Assembly (NCBI GenBank): GCA_030180075.1
Contig: JASNJN010000100.1
Span: forward strand, 1-27,125
DNA: 27,125 nucleotides
DNA from: Mikrocytos mackini
Lineage: Eukaryota > Endomyxa > Ascetosporea > Mikrocytida > Mikrocytiidae
Direction: 5' to 3'
The notes beneath the pieces were generated by a model, which was given only the letters and a program-made list of their open reading frames with translations, made no database searches and was not told where the DNA came from. The translations under genes and the position numbers were made by a program. Positions 1 to 9,675 of this stretch are shown piece by piece. Each line of letters starts with the position of its first letter. Positions within the stretch are counted from its first letter, which is position 1.

Positions 1-139
1 CGCAGTTATATTGGATTCATGATATTTTGAGATCCGGACGATAATGTTTAAAAATACAGTATTTTTATACCCGTTTTGTTACTTTGGCGGTGAATAATTT
101 TGAGAGAGCAGCCAGACTGCTCTGCTTATTATCACAAAC

Positions 140-265
140 ATGTTAAAATTTTCTGAAATACAATATAAGTCATTATGGGCCTATTTTAAGACAAATAAAA
201 TTCGGGTGATTTCCTACAAAATACGCCATGTGAGGAGATTTAAGAAGGGGGATGTAGTGGTGTAA
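140..265 (+). pseudogene. Possible 3' end of an LTR-retrotransposon ORF
   Basis: The frame from about 101 is open to a TAA at 263-265, with its only ATG at 140. It ends in a short basic stretch (HVRRFKKGDVVV) that runs through the purine tract at 242-252. An ORF running into a polypurine tract at the 3' end is common in Ty3/gypsy elements, which is the main reason for this call. Upstream of 101 the frame is closed by stops, so at most a decayed tail is present. No catalytic motif is visible. It could equally be a chance ORF beside a purine run. Confidence 0.25.
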
Positions 266-391
266 CCACCTATTAGGACCCTATAAAGGCCGTATAGGCG
301 TTATGGGGCCATTATCACTCATCCTGAACTGAGTGATAATAATAAATATTTAAATTCTTAGAAAATATAAGGACTTCATTTATTACAAACA
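242..391 (+). repeat. Candidate polypurine tract and LTR
   Basis: A purine tract (AAGAAGGGGGA, 242-252) is followed directly by TGTAGTGG at 253, the layout of the 3' polypurine tract and LTR start of LTR retrotransposons. A TATAAA box lies near 281-286 and an 11-bp perfect hairpin at 311-340. A possible LTR end (ACA) lies near 391. The 12-mer GGGGATGTAGTG recurs on the minus strand at 19911-19922 in the same tract-plus-TGT arrangement. The LTR end is a guess, and no second LTR of the same element lies in the window. Confidence 0.35.
311..340. other. Perfect 11-bp hairpin
   Basis: ATTATCACTCA (311-321) and TGAGTGATAAT (330-340) are perfect inverted copies around an 8-base loop. The hairpin lies inside the candidate LTR and could act in RNA 3'-end formation or be incidental. 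Confidence 0.5.
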
Positions 392-536
392 CCTATAATT
401 TAAGAAACTTATTTATCAATTGTGTTGATTCTTTTTAATATAGACAAATACATCGCCCCAAAATTCCTTTAATTTTTTTAAAAAGTTAAATGTGTAAAAA
501 AATAAGGAACGCTACAGGAATATTTCACGGAGACAT

Positions 537-625
537 TGGGCACAATTCTTCATAGCCACAAAAAGTGCTCACAGCCACAAAAAATGCCCACACCCACAAA
601 AAATGACGACAGCCACAATTTTTTT
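537..625. repeat. CAGCCACA tandem repeats, left copy
   Basis: At least four imperfect units built on CAGCCACAAAAA plus a few bases lie between about 552 and 621. The same units appear reverse-complemented at 906-958. An inverted pair of short tandem repeats about 300 bp apart is typical of the ends of a small foldback or MITE-like element. Confidence 0.55.
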
Positions 626-905
626 TTTCAAAATCGCAAAAATCATATTAATCACCACAAAATTATTTTTAAATTATAAATAAATACGCGAGAGATATTA
701 TATATAGAAAAAATGTATTATAGACAGGATAGTTTATGATAAAACACAAATTTATTGAAATTCCAAAATAATGTTAATGTTGATCGATGGAACGATAATA
801 ACAATATCTTGGTAAAAAATAATTTATTCTAAATACTAAAATTAACTTTCTAGTTATTTTTATTTTTTTTCGAAAATAAATAAAAATTTTTAAATTTTGA
901 TTGTG

Positions 906-958
906 AAACATTTTTGTGGCTGTGGGCATTTTTGTGGCTATGGGCACTCATGCCGAGA
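906..958. repeat. CAGCCACA tandem repeats, inverted right copy
   Basis: Two units of TTTTTGTGGCT followed by GTGGGCA or ATGGGCA are the reverse complement of the units at 537-625. The sequence between the two copies (626-905) is AT-rich and shows no credible gene. No clear target duplication was found outside the pair. Confidence 0.5.
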
Positions 959-1064
959 TATTTGGACTTATTTTGTTTATTTTTGTCTGATTTGTGCTCT
1001 ATGTCTCTATTGGATAATAACAAACACTGTGGAAAAAATTTAATTCCCTTATCTGATAAGTAGG

Positions 1065-2098
1065 TAGAGTTTGCAATATTCGATTGGCCTGAAATCAATC
1101 GAATAACGGTACATTCGTACGAATGTTCGATTGATTTTTCATTTTTTTAGATTATATGTACTTTCTTTATTCGGATTATATTTCGTATTAGAAATAGGAT
1201 GCTCAAGCTTAATTTTCTACCCCAAAAGAGTAATGATAACCAAACTATCAACGCAAATGGTTGAAATTGTATGGAAGACACACATTTGTGGGCAAATAAT
1301 ACTGTATTGCACAACTATCTATGAATTATATTCAGGAATTTAATCAGAATTAATATAAGTTATGATGATTTTATACTTATATCTTTCTCTGCATCATTTC
1401 TTTATTGTTTTTCATTTTCTTAATATAACCAACATATAAGATAAATAATACGACGAAGGATATAAAAACGACATTCTGCCTATATTTGCATAAGATTGAT
1501 ATATATTTGTTGTAATATCGGCTTGAAGCAATCTTGATTGAATCAATAGATACTAAAGTTCCCATTTAACAGTATTGTGCGATAACTTATAAAAAACTTT
1601 GAAAGTACGAAGAAGGGGATTGTATCTAAAGCAGAGTAAATTTAACTACTCCATTAAACTTCAATGTTTTAGGCCGTTTGTTGGCAACATTATTTATAGA
1701 TAGAATTCACAATTTTCGAAAGTCAGGAAAACTATACCAGGAATCTGGACATTTATGTCAAAAATTTCAAGAATCCGAGAATTTTCCCAAAACAATTTCC
1801 TGTTAAATATGTCCTAAAGTACGGAATTTCTATTTTAAGGGGTCATTTCCCGGAAATTAATACTACAACACCAATCGGAACCATACATGAATTCAAATAT
1901 TAAAAATTAAATATAAATATCTATAACCAACAGATAATGGCCTATTAATAATATATTTGTTACAATCATTATATGTCTACTTATTAGACAGGAATTTGTG
2001 TTTGAAAACAGTCGAATGTTCGTTTTTCGAATAACATTCGTTTACACGCCAAAAACATTCGAATACTCGAACATTCGCATTCGCAATTGCAAACTCTA
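1065..2098. mobile_element. TIR element with TAGAGTTTGCAAT ends
   Basis: TAGAGTTTGCAAT at 1065-1077 is matched by its perfect reverse complement at 2086-2098. Inside both ends are many TTCGAA/ACATTCG motifs, including a 16-bp palindrome (ACATTCGTACGAATGT) near 1111. If the outermost TA on each side is the target duplication, the element is about 1030 bp with GAGTTTGCAAT termini, which would fit TA-inserting DNA transposons. No transposase ORF is recognisable, so it would be non-autonomous or decayed. A third copy of the terminus is at 18351-18364. Confidence 0.6.
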
Positions 2099-2343
2099 TA
2101 TACAACATTCATTTTAAGACAATACAAAAAATATTATAAATGAATTATAGAAATCGTCGAAATATATACTAAAAGTATGTTTTAAACTTTTATGACGATT
2201 ACAAATGAATATTAAACATATTTACTAAATTAAGATTATGTGTTGTTATTCAAAAATAAGATATATAAATGAAATGATATTTATAAACTTATAATTGAAT
2301 TGAATAATATTCTCTATATTTTAAATAATAGAGTTTTTATTAC

Positions 2344-2961
2344 ATGATACTTTATTACTCTTATGTATTGTGTCTATTTACAAACTCAATATTGGCAGAG
2401 TTGTTTATTGATGACTTCAGCTTAAAAGAACAACTTAGACATTCCGTTCCATTTGTCTGTTATATACGTAACAATAATATCGTAGCGCATATTAAGACTT
2501 TTATGGTCAGCAGTTTTAACTTCCCAGACCACAGCTCAGTCTACATTAAAGACATTTATTCCTTTGATTTGAATGGTGGAGTTAGAGAATGGGCCAACGA
2601 AGAATACACAGAGCAAGAAACAATGACGTACGAAAGCACAACAGTAACCACAGTACAGCCTTTAATGACCAATAAAAAGCACCATGTTATTGACTTGGAG
2701 GTGACGACTTCTTCCGGGAGAGAGAAAAGAGATACTGGATTGAGCGTGGTTAATTTGAAGTTTGAAGGGTTGTCTGCAGACCTGGTGAATGTTAAAGAGA
2801 GGTGTAATGAAAAAAGATGCTTTTTAGATTTGGCGGACACAGAGATGTTGATGAATACGATAAGACCTATTGGAGAAACTTGGGGGTGTGATAAGTTGAG
2901 TACGGAATTCGGGTTGTATTGGTTCATTAGAACTACATCGAAGTTTGGAGATAATGAGTAA
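2344..2961 (+). CDS. Putative secreted protein, 205 aa, unrecognised
   Basis: Intact ORF from the first ATG after an A/T-rich leader. Residues 1-18 form a short hydrophobic segment ending in an AxA-like site (SILAEL), consistent with a signal peptide and export or passage through the ER. Visible features are five Cys (10, 39, 154, 159, 182), a Thr-rich stretch around 93-105, and a dibasic RxKR site at 126-129 that resembles a Kex2/furin site. No family was recognised. Microsporidia encode many lineage-specific secreted proteins, and the position between transposon debris and the helicase gene suits such a gene. The antisense frame is also open over part of this region, but it lacks these features. 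Confidence 0.65.
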   Translation: MILYYSYVLCLFTNSILAELFIDDFSLKEQLRHSVPFVCYIRNNNIVAHIKTFMVSSFNFPDHSSVYIKDIYSFDLNGGVREWANEEYTEQETMTYESTTVTTVQPLMTNKKHHVIDLEVTTSSGREKRDTGLSVVNLKFEGLSADLVNVKERCNEKRCFLDLADTEMLMNTIRPIGETWGCDKLSTEFGLYWFIRTTSKFGDNE

Positions 2962-3186
2962 GTAAACAAGCTCTTTAGGGATTGGGTAAGTTGTTTTTTA
3001 GTTCCGAAATCAGTTAGTTTCAGTTAGTTCTTTATAATGAAGTCTTATATCGTGTAGCGTGTTGTAATAACATTCCTTTTTTCATTATTATCTCTTTTAC
3101 GTTGTTTAAGCCACAATAAATTTGTTATGAAAAATCATAAAGAATGAAAACTTAACTTTTGATTTTTTGATCAAACACAACAACCC

Positions 3187-6100
3187 ATGCAAAATAACTT
3201 ACGTGAACTCGAAAGTTGGTATAAGACCACATGTAAGCCCGAGTTAGACTCACATTTATTGTCAAGTCTTTCCAGGAAGAAAAGCCTCTCCAAAAAAATT
3301 CTAAACGCCTTAAACTCTACCAGCAGTCCTTTAAAGCGTTCACTTTCAGACATTTTATTAAACTCAGAACTTTCTAGGACAACCTCTTCTATCATTCCTC
3401 CTTCTCTCCTCACACCCACCAAAATACCTTCATGTAAAGTTTTCAAGTCTCCCATTAGTCCATTGTCTCCCAAAAAATCAGAAGGCGAAATAGACATCGA
3501 TTTGACAGAGTATTCTGAGCTATTAAAAATGGACTTGGACCAAGAGATGGTTTCTTCGCATTCTAAAAGAGCCAAGAAAACTGCTAAAGTCAAAGAAGAG
3601 TCGGATTCTGACTTTTATGCATTGATTGATGATAAAACAAATACTGAAAATAGTATTTTGATTAATCCTAAATATGGAGGTTTGAATAATGAACAGTCTT
3701 CTTCAGATGTAATACAGTTGTCACAAGAAACTGAAGCTACTTCGAATTTTAACCCTAATTTTAAAGTTAACACTGATAAAAAAGGAGTTGGTGGTGATTG
3801 TAATGACAATAAAATTGAAAAGGATATAAATGATGAGTATAACATTGATATTAATATAGACAGTGGGAATTTCGACAATGAGAATGAATACGTAAATCAA
3901 TACAAACAAGACAATAACGAATACAAACAACAGTACAATAACAATACTAATAATGAATACAAACAACAATACAGTAACGATGATAACAATAATGAATATA
4001 CCAATCAATATAAAAAACAATATAATAACAGTAACGGTAATAACAATAATGAATACACAAGTCAGTACAATAGCAATGATACCAATAGTAATCCGTTCTC
4101 TTTTGATACACCAGATAAATTAAAAGCCATCGCTCTTATAAGATCATACCTTCAAAAAGAAATTGAATACGTGCAAATTAAATACACAGACTTAGACTAC
4201 ATCTATAAGTCTTTCACCTCTACAAACTACGACAATGGAGACAACATCAACAGTAATATTCCTTCTTTACATTCCACGCCTTTCATTTCACACGACCAAC
4301 AGTTTAACATGTCCGAAGAAGAGCCTCTTTCGTCCGAGCATGATCTAAAAGACATCATTCCCATTTCTAAGTCTGAGCATTCAGACGACTGGTCTTCCAA
4401 AGACTTCCCTTGGACAAACGCTATTTACAATGCTTTAAAGAACAACTTTGGGATTGACAACTTTAGGCCTTTACAAAGAGAAGTAGCCAATGCTGCTCTA
4501 TGCAACAAAGACTGTTTTGTTTTAATGCCAACAGGCGGTGGTAAGTCTTTGTGCTACCAATTAACAGCTATTGTAAGTGAAGGACTTACAGTTGTATTTT
4601 CTCCTTTAATATCTTTAATTCAAGACCAAGTAGGAGCTATGAAAGCACTTGGCATTCCAGCTGAATCTTTGTTAGGAAGCACAACTAAGTCTATGTACTC
4701 AAAAATATACAAAGAAATTTATAATGGAACTTTAAAACTGCTTTACATTACTCCTGAAAAGATAGCAAAGTCGGAAAGTATAAAGGAACTGTTTAAGAAA
4801 ACAAAAATATCCAGGTTTGTCGTTGATGAAGCACACTGTGTTTCGCAGTGGGGGCATGATTTCAGACCTGACTACAAGCAACTTGGTTCACTCCGTAAAA
4901 TTTTTCCCGAAGTCCCTATTATGGCTTTAACAGCTACAGCAACAGACGATGTTTCCACCGACATTCTTTCCACTCTCCTAAACCAAAAGACCAGTGAAAT
5001 AAACAAAAACATTGTGACTTTCAAAACGTCTTTCAATAGATCTAACTTATACTACGAAGTGAAGAAAAAGTCAAAAACAATAATAGACGACATTTCTGAA
5101 CTAATTCAAAATAGGTACACAAACGATTCAGGTATAATATACTGTCTTTCCAGAAAAGATTGTGAAAAGGTTAGTTCCGAACTTTCTAAAAAGGGAATTG
5201 CTTGTTGTTACTACCATGCTGGCCTTTCAAACGAAGAGCGTGAAAAAATACAGAGTGGTTGGTCTAACGACGAGTTTACTGTAATAGTGGCCACTGTTGC
5301 ATTTGGAATGGGTATAGACAAGCCAGACGTTAGGTTTGTTATTCATTTCTCTTTACCTAAATCTCCAGAGGGTTTCTTTCAGGAATCTGGACGCGCAGGC
5401 AGAGACGGCTTACCTGCGCTTTCTAGAATTTACTACACGTACGCAGACAAAGCGCGCGTAGACTTCATGATAAAACTTAGTAAGAAACATCAAATAGTTG
5501 GAAAGGACACGTTCAAATTATACTCTATTGTGAACTTTTGTGAAAATGACGTAGATTGCAGGAGAACCCAAATTCTTAATTACTTTGGAGAAAACTTTTC
5601 GAGTGCAAAGTGTAACAAATACTGCGACAATTGTAATATACAAGGAGACATTGTGAAAGCTGATTACACTGCCGAAGCAAAGAGTATTCTTAAAATACTA
5701 AACTTTGTTTCTTCAAAGAGTCAAAGAATAAGTAAAGTAGTACTTACTTTAATTTTACGAGGGAGTAGATCTAAGCCTGTAACAGATTTTGGGTATGACC
5801 ACATGACTGAGTTTGGGTGTTGTAAGAATTTGGGCCCAAGTGTAATAAATAGGATAGTGAACAAAATGCTGATTGAAACTTTTTTGGAGGAAGTCACAAA
5901 AATAAACAATGTTGGAGGAGTAATTAGTAAAATATACAAAGGGCCTAAAAGTCACCTTTTAACTTCAAAAAAACAAAAGTTAGAACTTAATGTGAATAAC
6001 CAAACGAAAAGCCTTGCCACACAAAAGAGTTTCCAGAATGGACCACGAGGAGATAACAAAACATACGAGTTGTCTATGGTACAGGCAAATACATTGTACG

Positions 6101-6450
6101 GTTTGCTTAAAAGTGTTAGGGAAAGTGTACACTTCCAAACAGGCATTACAAGACACCACATATTATCGAATGGTGATTTAAACATGCTAGGACAGGTAGC
6201 ACCGATAAATAGAAAAGAATTCTTGGAGTGTTTGCCGGGTACGACTAAAAAGACTGTGGAAACACATATTGATAAATTTATTAAAGTTATTGTTGATTTT
6301 AGAAGAAAAGAAGATTTAAAATTGGGAAATGATTTGTTGAAGTCGGAGACATTAAAGAAAAATAATGATTGGGATAATATGGATAATTTATTGAATGATG
6401 ATGACGATAAAAAACAGGTTAAGTTTATAAAGAAATACAAAAATAAATAA
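3187..6450 (+). CDS. RecQ-family (BLM/Sgs1-type) DNA helicase
   Basis: A 3'-5' DNA helicase for recombination repair and replication-fork processing in the nucleus. The motifs are in RecQ order: Walker A MPTGGGKS (about 447-454), DEAH at 547-550, ALTATAT (580-586), and motif [12 protein letters not shown] (732-741). The RecQ Zn-binding Cys follow (C791, C809, C813, C816), then a winged-helix region and an HRDC-like domain near 968-1038. All core residues look intact. The N-terminal 400 residues are poorly conserved and polar, with an Asn/Tyr/Lys repeat tract at about 233-296. At 1087 aa it is close in size to BLM/Sgs1-class proteins and much longer than RecQ1. The ATG at 3187 follows an ACAACCC leader. 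The gene converges with the minus-strand gene ending at 6696. Confidence 0.95.
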   Translation: MQNNLRELESWYKTTCKPELDSHLLSSLSRKKSLSKKILNALNSTSSPLKRSLSDILLNSELSRTTSSIIPPSLLTPTKIPSCKVFKSPISPLSPKKSEGEIDIDLTEYSELLKMDLDQEMVSSHSKRAKKTAKVKEESDSDFYALIDDKTNTENSILINPKYGGLNNEQSSSDVIQLSQETEATSNFNPNFKVNTDKKGVGGDCNDNKIEKDINDEYNIDINIDSGNFDNENEYVNQYKQDNNEYKQQYNNNTNNEYKQQYSNDDNNNEYTNQYKKQYNNSNGNNNNEYTSQYNSNDTNSNPFSFDTPDKLKAIALIRSYLQKEIEYVQIKYTDLDYIYKSFTSTNYDNGDNINSNIPSLHSTPFISHDQQFNMSEEEPLSSEHDLKDIIPISKSEHSDDWSSKDFPWTNAIYNALKNNFGIDNFRPLQREVANAALCNKDCFVLMPTGGGKSLCYQLTAIVSEGLTVVFSPLISLIQDQVGAMKALGIPAESLLGSTTKSMYSKIYKEIYNGTLKLLYITPEKIAKSESIKELFKKTKISRFVVDEAHCVSQWGHDFRPDYKQLGSLRKIFPEVPIMALTATATDDVSTDILSTLLNQKTSEINKNIVTFKTSFNRSNLYYEVKKKSKTIIDDISELIQNRYTNDSGIIYCLSRKDCEKVSSELSKKGIACCYYHAGLSNEEREKIQSGWSNDEFTVIVATVAFGMGIDKPDVRFVIHFSLPKSPEGFFQESGRAGRDGLPALSRIYYTYADKARVDFMIKLSKKHQIVGKDTFKLYSIVNFCENDVDCRRTQILNYFGENFSSAKCNKYCDNCNIQGDIVKADYTAEAKSILKILNFVSSKSQRISKVVLTLILRGSRSKPVTDFGYDHMTEFGCCKNLGPSVINRIVNKMLIETFLEEVTKINNVGGVISKIYKGPKSHLLTSKKQKLELNVNNQTKSLATQKSFQNGPRGDNKTYELSMVQANTLYGLLKSVRESVHFQTGITRHHILSNGDLNMLGQVAPINRKEFLECLPGTTKKTVETHIDKFIKVIVDFRRKEDLKLGNDLLKSETLKKNNDWDNMDNLLNDDDDKKQVKFIKKYKNK
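3883..4074 (+). repeat. In-frame NEYxxQY repeat within the RecQ gene
   Basis: The DNA repeats AATGAATAC...CAATAC-like units with AATAAC spacers, encoding variations on NEYKQQY separated by Asn runs. It lies in the N-terminal tail of the helicase, outside the catalytic domains. Such tracts can change length by slippage. Confidence 0.8.
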
Positions 6451-6695
6451 TTATACAATGGTTGTAAAGAAATATGGGGTTATAAATGTATAGTTATTGT
6501 TAATGGTTGAATTATGTAAAAGAAAAACAAAACTATGAAATTAATTATTTACTTTATATGTTTTATGTCAGCGATAAAAGTTTAGCTAATGAATTATTAA
6601 ATTCCACTAAACTGAGATTTTTGTTATAAACAGAGTACATTGTATTGTTTAAAGAAATACAGATAGATTGTTAAATAAATTATTATTCATTTTGA

Positions 6696-9245
6696 TTAAT
6701 CTAATGGCAGATTTTTCCCAATTCTCAGTATGTGAAATATTTCGTCTATTTCTGGAAGGTCCAATATTTCTAAAAGTGGGGCCATTTCCTTGCTTAGTGG
6801 AAGCTTGTAATCGTATTTTCGATCAAATTTGATTTCTTTCGTATAAACAATCATTTGAGAATCTTCAAAGCATGTGGAAACCATCAAAAATGTACTTTTA
6901 TCATGTGCTAGATAATAAAATCCATCCTCATATATACTGTTTCCCATTTTCCCAGCTATTATATGTTTATTCGATGACATGTTACACTTTATCAACTTTA
7001 AAGTTTGTTTGTTTTTATAATCGTATTCTAAACATGTTTCATATACTTTTCCTTCGAAATATTTTGCAACAAATCCTTCGTTGTAGTAAATAAGTGCATT
7101 CATATGAGAGCAATAACAGAATGTTATATCAGCTACTCCTGTAACCAAAACTATTTGTTCAAGTTCTTCTACTTTAAGAATATCATTTTCGTTTCCCTGG
7201 CCTAATGTTGCTTCTTCTATTTCTCTTAGTTTGATTTTATTTTTTTCGTCCACAAACACTAAATAAACGATGCCAAAACATACAATTTTTACGATTTTGT
7301 CTTTCAGTTTAGATATTTCTATTCCTTTACTTTTGTTGAATTCTTCGGGTTTGTTGTTGTGTAATAAAAATGTCTGTTTGTTTATTATTTCTTCTTTGAT
7401 AATCAAAACGGTTTTTATATTTACTCTTGTTACAAATACGCAAAGTATTTCTGAATCGCTAAATTTAATAAATTTGGCCTTTAGTATGTTACTACTTCCT
7501 TCCCACTCGCGCCAATTTTGTTTTAGTGGTTCTAAGTTTATAATTTGTTTTTCTTTGTTTAAATCAATTTCTCCTTTATAAAACGATAAGTACCCTTCGA
7601 CAACAACAATAGTGTTCTTCAAAATCACAACATCTGCTAAATTGAAAAAGGAATAGTTAATTCTATCTTTTATTCTTAGTGTTATTTCTAGTTCTTTTCC
7701 TTTTTCAGTAGTCAGTACAAAGTTTCCCGTATTTTTATGCTTTATCTTAATGTCGTCATTTGTCGCATTACAATGTAACTCTTTGTAAGTTATTCCAAGT
7801 TTGTTTTTTACTTTCTTTTCATAGATACAATTCCAGAAGTAATCTTTGTAAGAGTAGTTATCATTCTTTTGTGTGTTATTTGTATTTATTATCACTATTT
7901 TATTTAATTGATAAATCTGATTTCCTGCAGCAACGAATGTTTTGTCTATTTCTTTTATATATTCCATTTTTGTTGAATGTAAAGCGCATGGAACTCTTTT
8001 TGTTTCCCATTTACTTACGTTTTTAACGTCATTCAAATCGAGTTTAAATGTTAATGAATAATTTCTCGTCAATGAGTGTAATAACAGAGTTAAAGTTGCA
8101 GAATCTCTATACAATTCAAAAGTGTATGAAATAAACAATTGTTCAAATTCGGTAACTTTTCCCAAAAATTCTAACTTTTTAACATTTTCCAACTGCAAAT
8201 AGAAAATATAACCTCTCTGGTTCATTAGTATATATTCATTTTCTTTTATACGAATCAGGGAATGTGTGTTTAGTAATTTAAAAAATCCATCTGTTAAAAG
8301 ATATTGTTTCATTTCTTTGTTGTTGGGTATTAATTGTATTTCATTTTGTTTTATGTTATCTATTAAATTCCCCCTTTCTTTGTTTATAATACTTTCGAAT
8401 GATGTTTTGTAAATTCTTGATCCAACTATTAATGTTAAATCATGTAAGTTCTCTTTCTCTTGGATAACGCAAACTATAGGATGTTCAATAACTGTTAATT
8501 GTTTAAATTTGTTTATTTTCTCATTGTTTGTGTTCAAAAAATTATGAAGTTTCCCTGTGATTACATTAATAAAGTAAAAAGTGTAGTAAAACATATAAAA
8601 CTCTCTCATCCCACCATCTTCTGTTCTTTGGTATAACAAGTCCTGTTTTGTTTTTTCTTTTTTTATAATAACGCACACGGTATGTTTGGTGTTAGTTTTT
8701 AGTATTGACGTTAGTTCTCCTTTTGGAAGTTTTACATTTCGTAAAGTTGAATACTTATCAATGGGGTTGTATTTGAAGTGCGTAAATGTGTGGTCGCTAT
8801 GAAAAGCCAAAATTTCACCGTCAGCTAAATGTAAGCTTGATATTATGTATGAAGTGTCTCTATCCCTGTAATTATTTGTATCACTCGTTTGGTCTATAGG
8901 GTCACTTTCTTCATATTCCACTTTGAACGATCCGTTACATACTTCTAAATAACCAAACAAAAATTTTTTATCTGTGCTGTAAATGACAAAAGGATTTACA
9001 CCCAGTTTAGAGTTGTATTTTAAGAAAAGAATGTTGTTTGCCAAATGTGGGATTATTCTGCTTGAAGAGGTTAGAAATAAGGGGGTTGGGGTTGGTTCGT
9101 ATGAAAAGAAGGCCATCGAGTCGTGGACGGATACGAGAATGTATTCTTGGGCTTCGGAATTGGGCTTTACCTTTGATATGGTTAAGTCGGCCCCTTTGTA
9201 TCTCTTGGTATGTGTGGTGGGCTTGTTTTTGTTGATTGGTTCCAT
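6696..9245 (-). CDS. Large conserved-type protein, 849 aa, family not recognised
   Basis: A long intact ORF ending in a TAA at 6696-6698. Its frame stays open upstream to an ATG at 9362, but the ATG at 9245 is preferred: it follows an AAATTTTTAAAAG-type leader about 40 bases upstream, and the extra 39 residues look non-conserved. The protein is rich in short alternating hydrophobic strands (for example TLIVGSRIY, TIVVVEGYLSFY), suggesting beta-propeller blades over most of its length. It has no signal peptide and no clear membrane segment. Large beta-propeller scaffolds such as the Nup133/Nup155 nucleoporins or the DDB1/CPSF160/Rse1 family would fit the size and look, but no diagnostic motif decides this. 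It is divergent from the CCT7 gene across a 430-bp spacer. Confidence 0.8.
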   Translation of the reverse strand: MEPINKNKPTTHTKRYKGADLTISKVKPNSEAQEYILVSVHDSMAFFSYEPTPTPLFLTSSSRIIPHLANNILFLKYNSKLGVNPFVIYSTDKKFLFGYLEVCNGSFKVEYEESDPIDQTSDTNNYRDRDTSYIISSLHLADGEILAFHSDHTFTHFKYNPIDKYSTLRNVKLPKGELTSILKTNTKHTVCVIIKKEKTKQDLLYQRTEDGGMREFYMFYYTFYFINVITGKLHNFLNTNNEKINKFKQLTVIEHPIVCVIQEKENLHDLTLIVGSRIYKTSFESIINKERGNLIDNIKQNEIQLIPNNKEMKQYLLTDGFFKLLNTHSLIRIKENEYILMNQRGYIFYLQLENVKKLEFLGKVTEFEQLFISYTFELYRDSATLTLLLHSLTRNYSLTFKLDLNDVKNVSKWETKRVPCALHSTKMEYIKEIDKTFVAAGNQIYQLNKIVIINTNNTQKNDNYSYKDYFWNCIYEKKVKNKLGITYKELHCNATNDDIKIKHKNTGNFVLTTEKGKELEITLRIKDRINYSFFNLADVVILKNTIVVVEGYLSFYKGEIDLNKEKQIINLEPLKQNWREWEGSSNILKAKFIKFSDSEILCVFVTRVNIKTVLIIKEEIINKQTFLLHNNKPEEFNKSKGIEISKLKDKIVKIVCFGIVYLVFVDEKNKIKLREIEEATLGQGNENDILKVEELEQIVLVTGVADITFCYCSHMNALIYYNEGFVAKYFEGKVYETCLEYDYKNKQTLKLIKCNMSSNKHIIAGKMGNSIYEDGFYYLAHDKSTFLMVSTCFEDSQMIVYTKEIKFDRKYDYKLPLSKEMAPLLEILDLPEIDEIFHILRIGKNLPLD

Positions 9246-9370
9246 GTGTCGATTTCCGAGAAAATTTTCCGAGAAATAAAAAAGGAATGTAACTTTTAAA
9301 AATTTCCGCAAACCATCACAGTCATAACAAGCTTCTTTGTGCGTTTGTACAGGCTCTACCATCAATTCTA

Positions 9371-9413
9371 GCTATTCCTGGGCTTTGTATGAGGAATAGC
9401 AATTGATCAATTG
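9371..9413. other. 9-bp hairpin abutting a 14-bp palindrome
   Basis: The hairpin arms are 9371-9379 and 9392-9400 with a 12-base loop. The palindrome CAATTGATCAATTG starts at the last base of the right arm. A regulatory site or a small structured RNA are both possible; no snRNA or snoRNA box was convincing. Confidence 0.4.
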
Positions 9414-9663
9414 TGATGTGGCTGGCTGGATTCAGCCTAATAGTTTCAAACAAAACACCATAACTTTAGGATGAAAATTTATTTTGTTAATCAAATTTTT
9501 TATTCTTTTTCTTTTTCTTTGTAAAAATCCTTGTTAGATTCTGAAGAATGGTGTAATTTATTCATGGGAAAGAGTGGACTTCGTCTTACAAATGGATCTA
9601 GTTTGTGGACAAAATGAATGGTGGAGTGTTTAGAAATCGTAATTCTTTGCTTTTCAAAATTAA

Positions 9664-9675
9664 TTTTTAAAATTT
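9664..9675 (+). promoter_or_regulatory. AAATTT-type start-site signal of CCT7
   Basis: TTTTTAAAATTT lies immediately before the ATG at 9676. AAATTT-like motifs next to start codons are a described microsporidian signal linked to transcription and translation start. Here it decides the start codon. Confidence 0.55.

Larger units (their letters stand above)
9246..9675. other. Divergent intergenic region with hairpins
   Basis: The spacer lies between two divergently transcribed genes, so it should hold both promoters. GCTATTCCT (9371-9379) pairs perfectly with AGGAATAGC (9392-9400), directly followed by the 14-bp palindrome CAATTGATCAATTG (9400-9413). The rest is AT-rich with T/C runs near 9500. 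No known RNA gene was recognised. Confidence 0.5.

Noticed and set aside
850-1098. 82-codon minus-strand ORF with HSHKN repeats
   Set aside because: Arises from the CAGCCACA repeats and the neighbouring TIR element, with no gene-like features.
1603-1625. A third AAGAAGGGGATTGT purine tract
   Set aside because: Lies inside the 1065-2098 element and lacks the TGTAGTG continuation shared by the other two.
2556-2969. 137-codon ORF antisense to the 205-aa secreted protein
   Set aside because: Shadow of the plus-strand gene; the plus strand has a signal peptide and an A/T leader, and this frame has neither.
9246-9362. N-terminal extension of the 849-aa protein from ATG 9362
   Set aside because: The AAATTT-type leader lies inside this extension, just upstream of ATG 9245, and the added residues look non-conserved.
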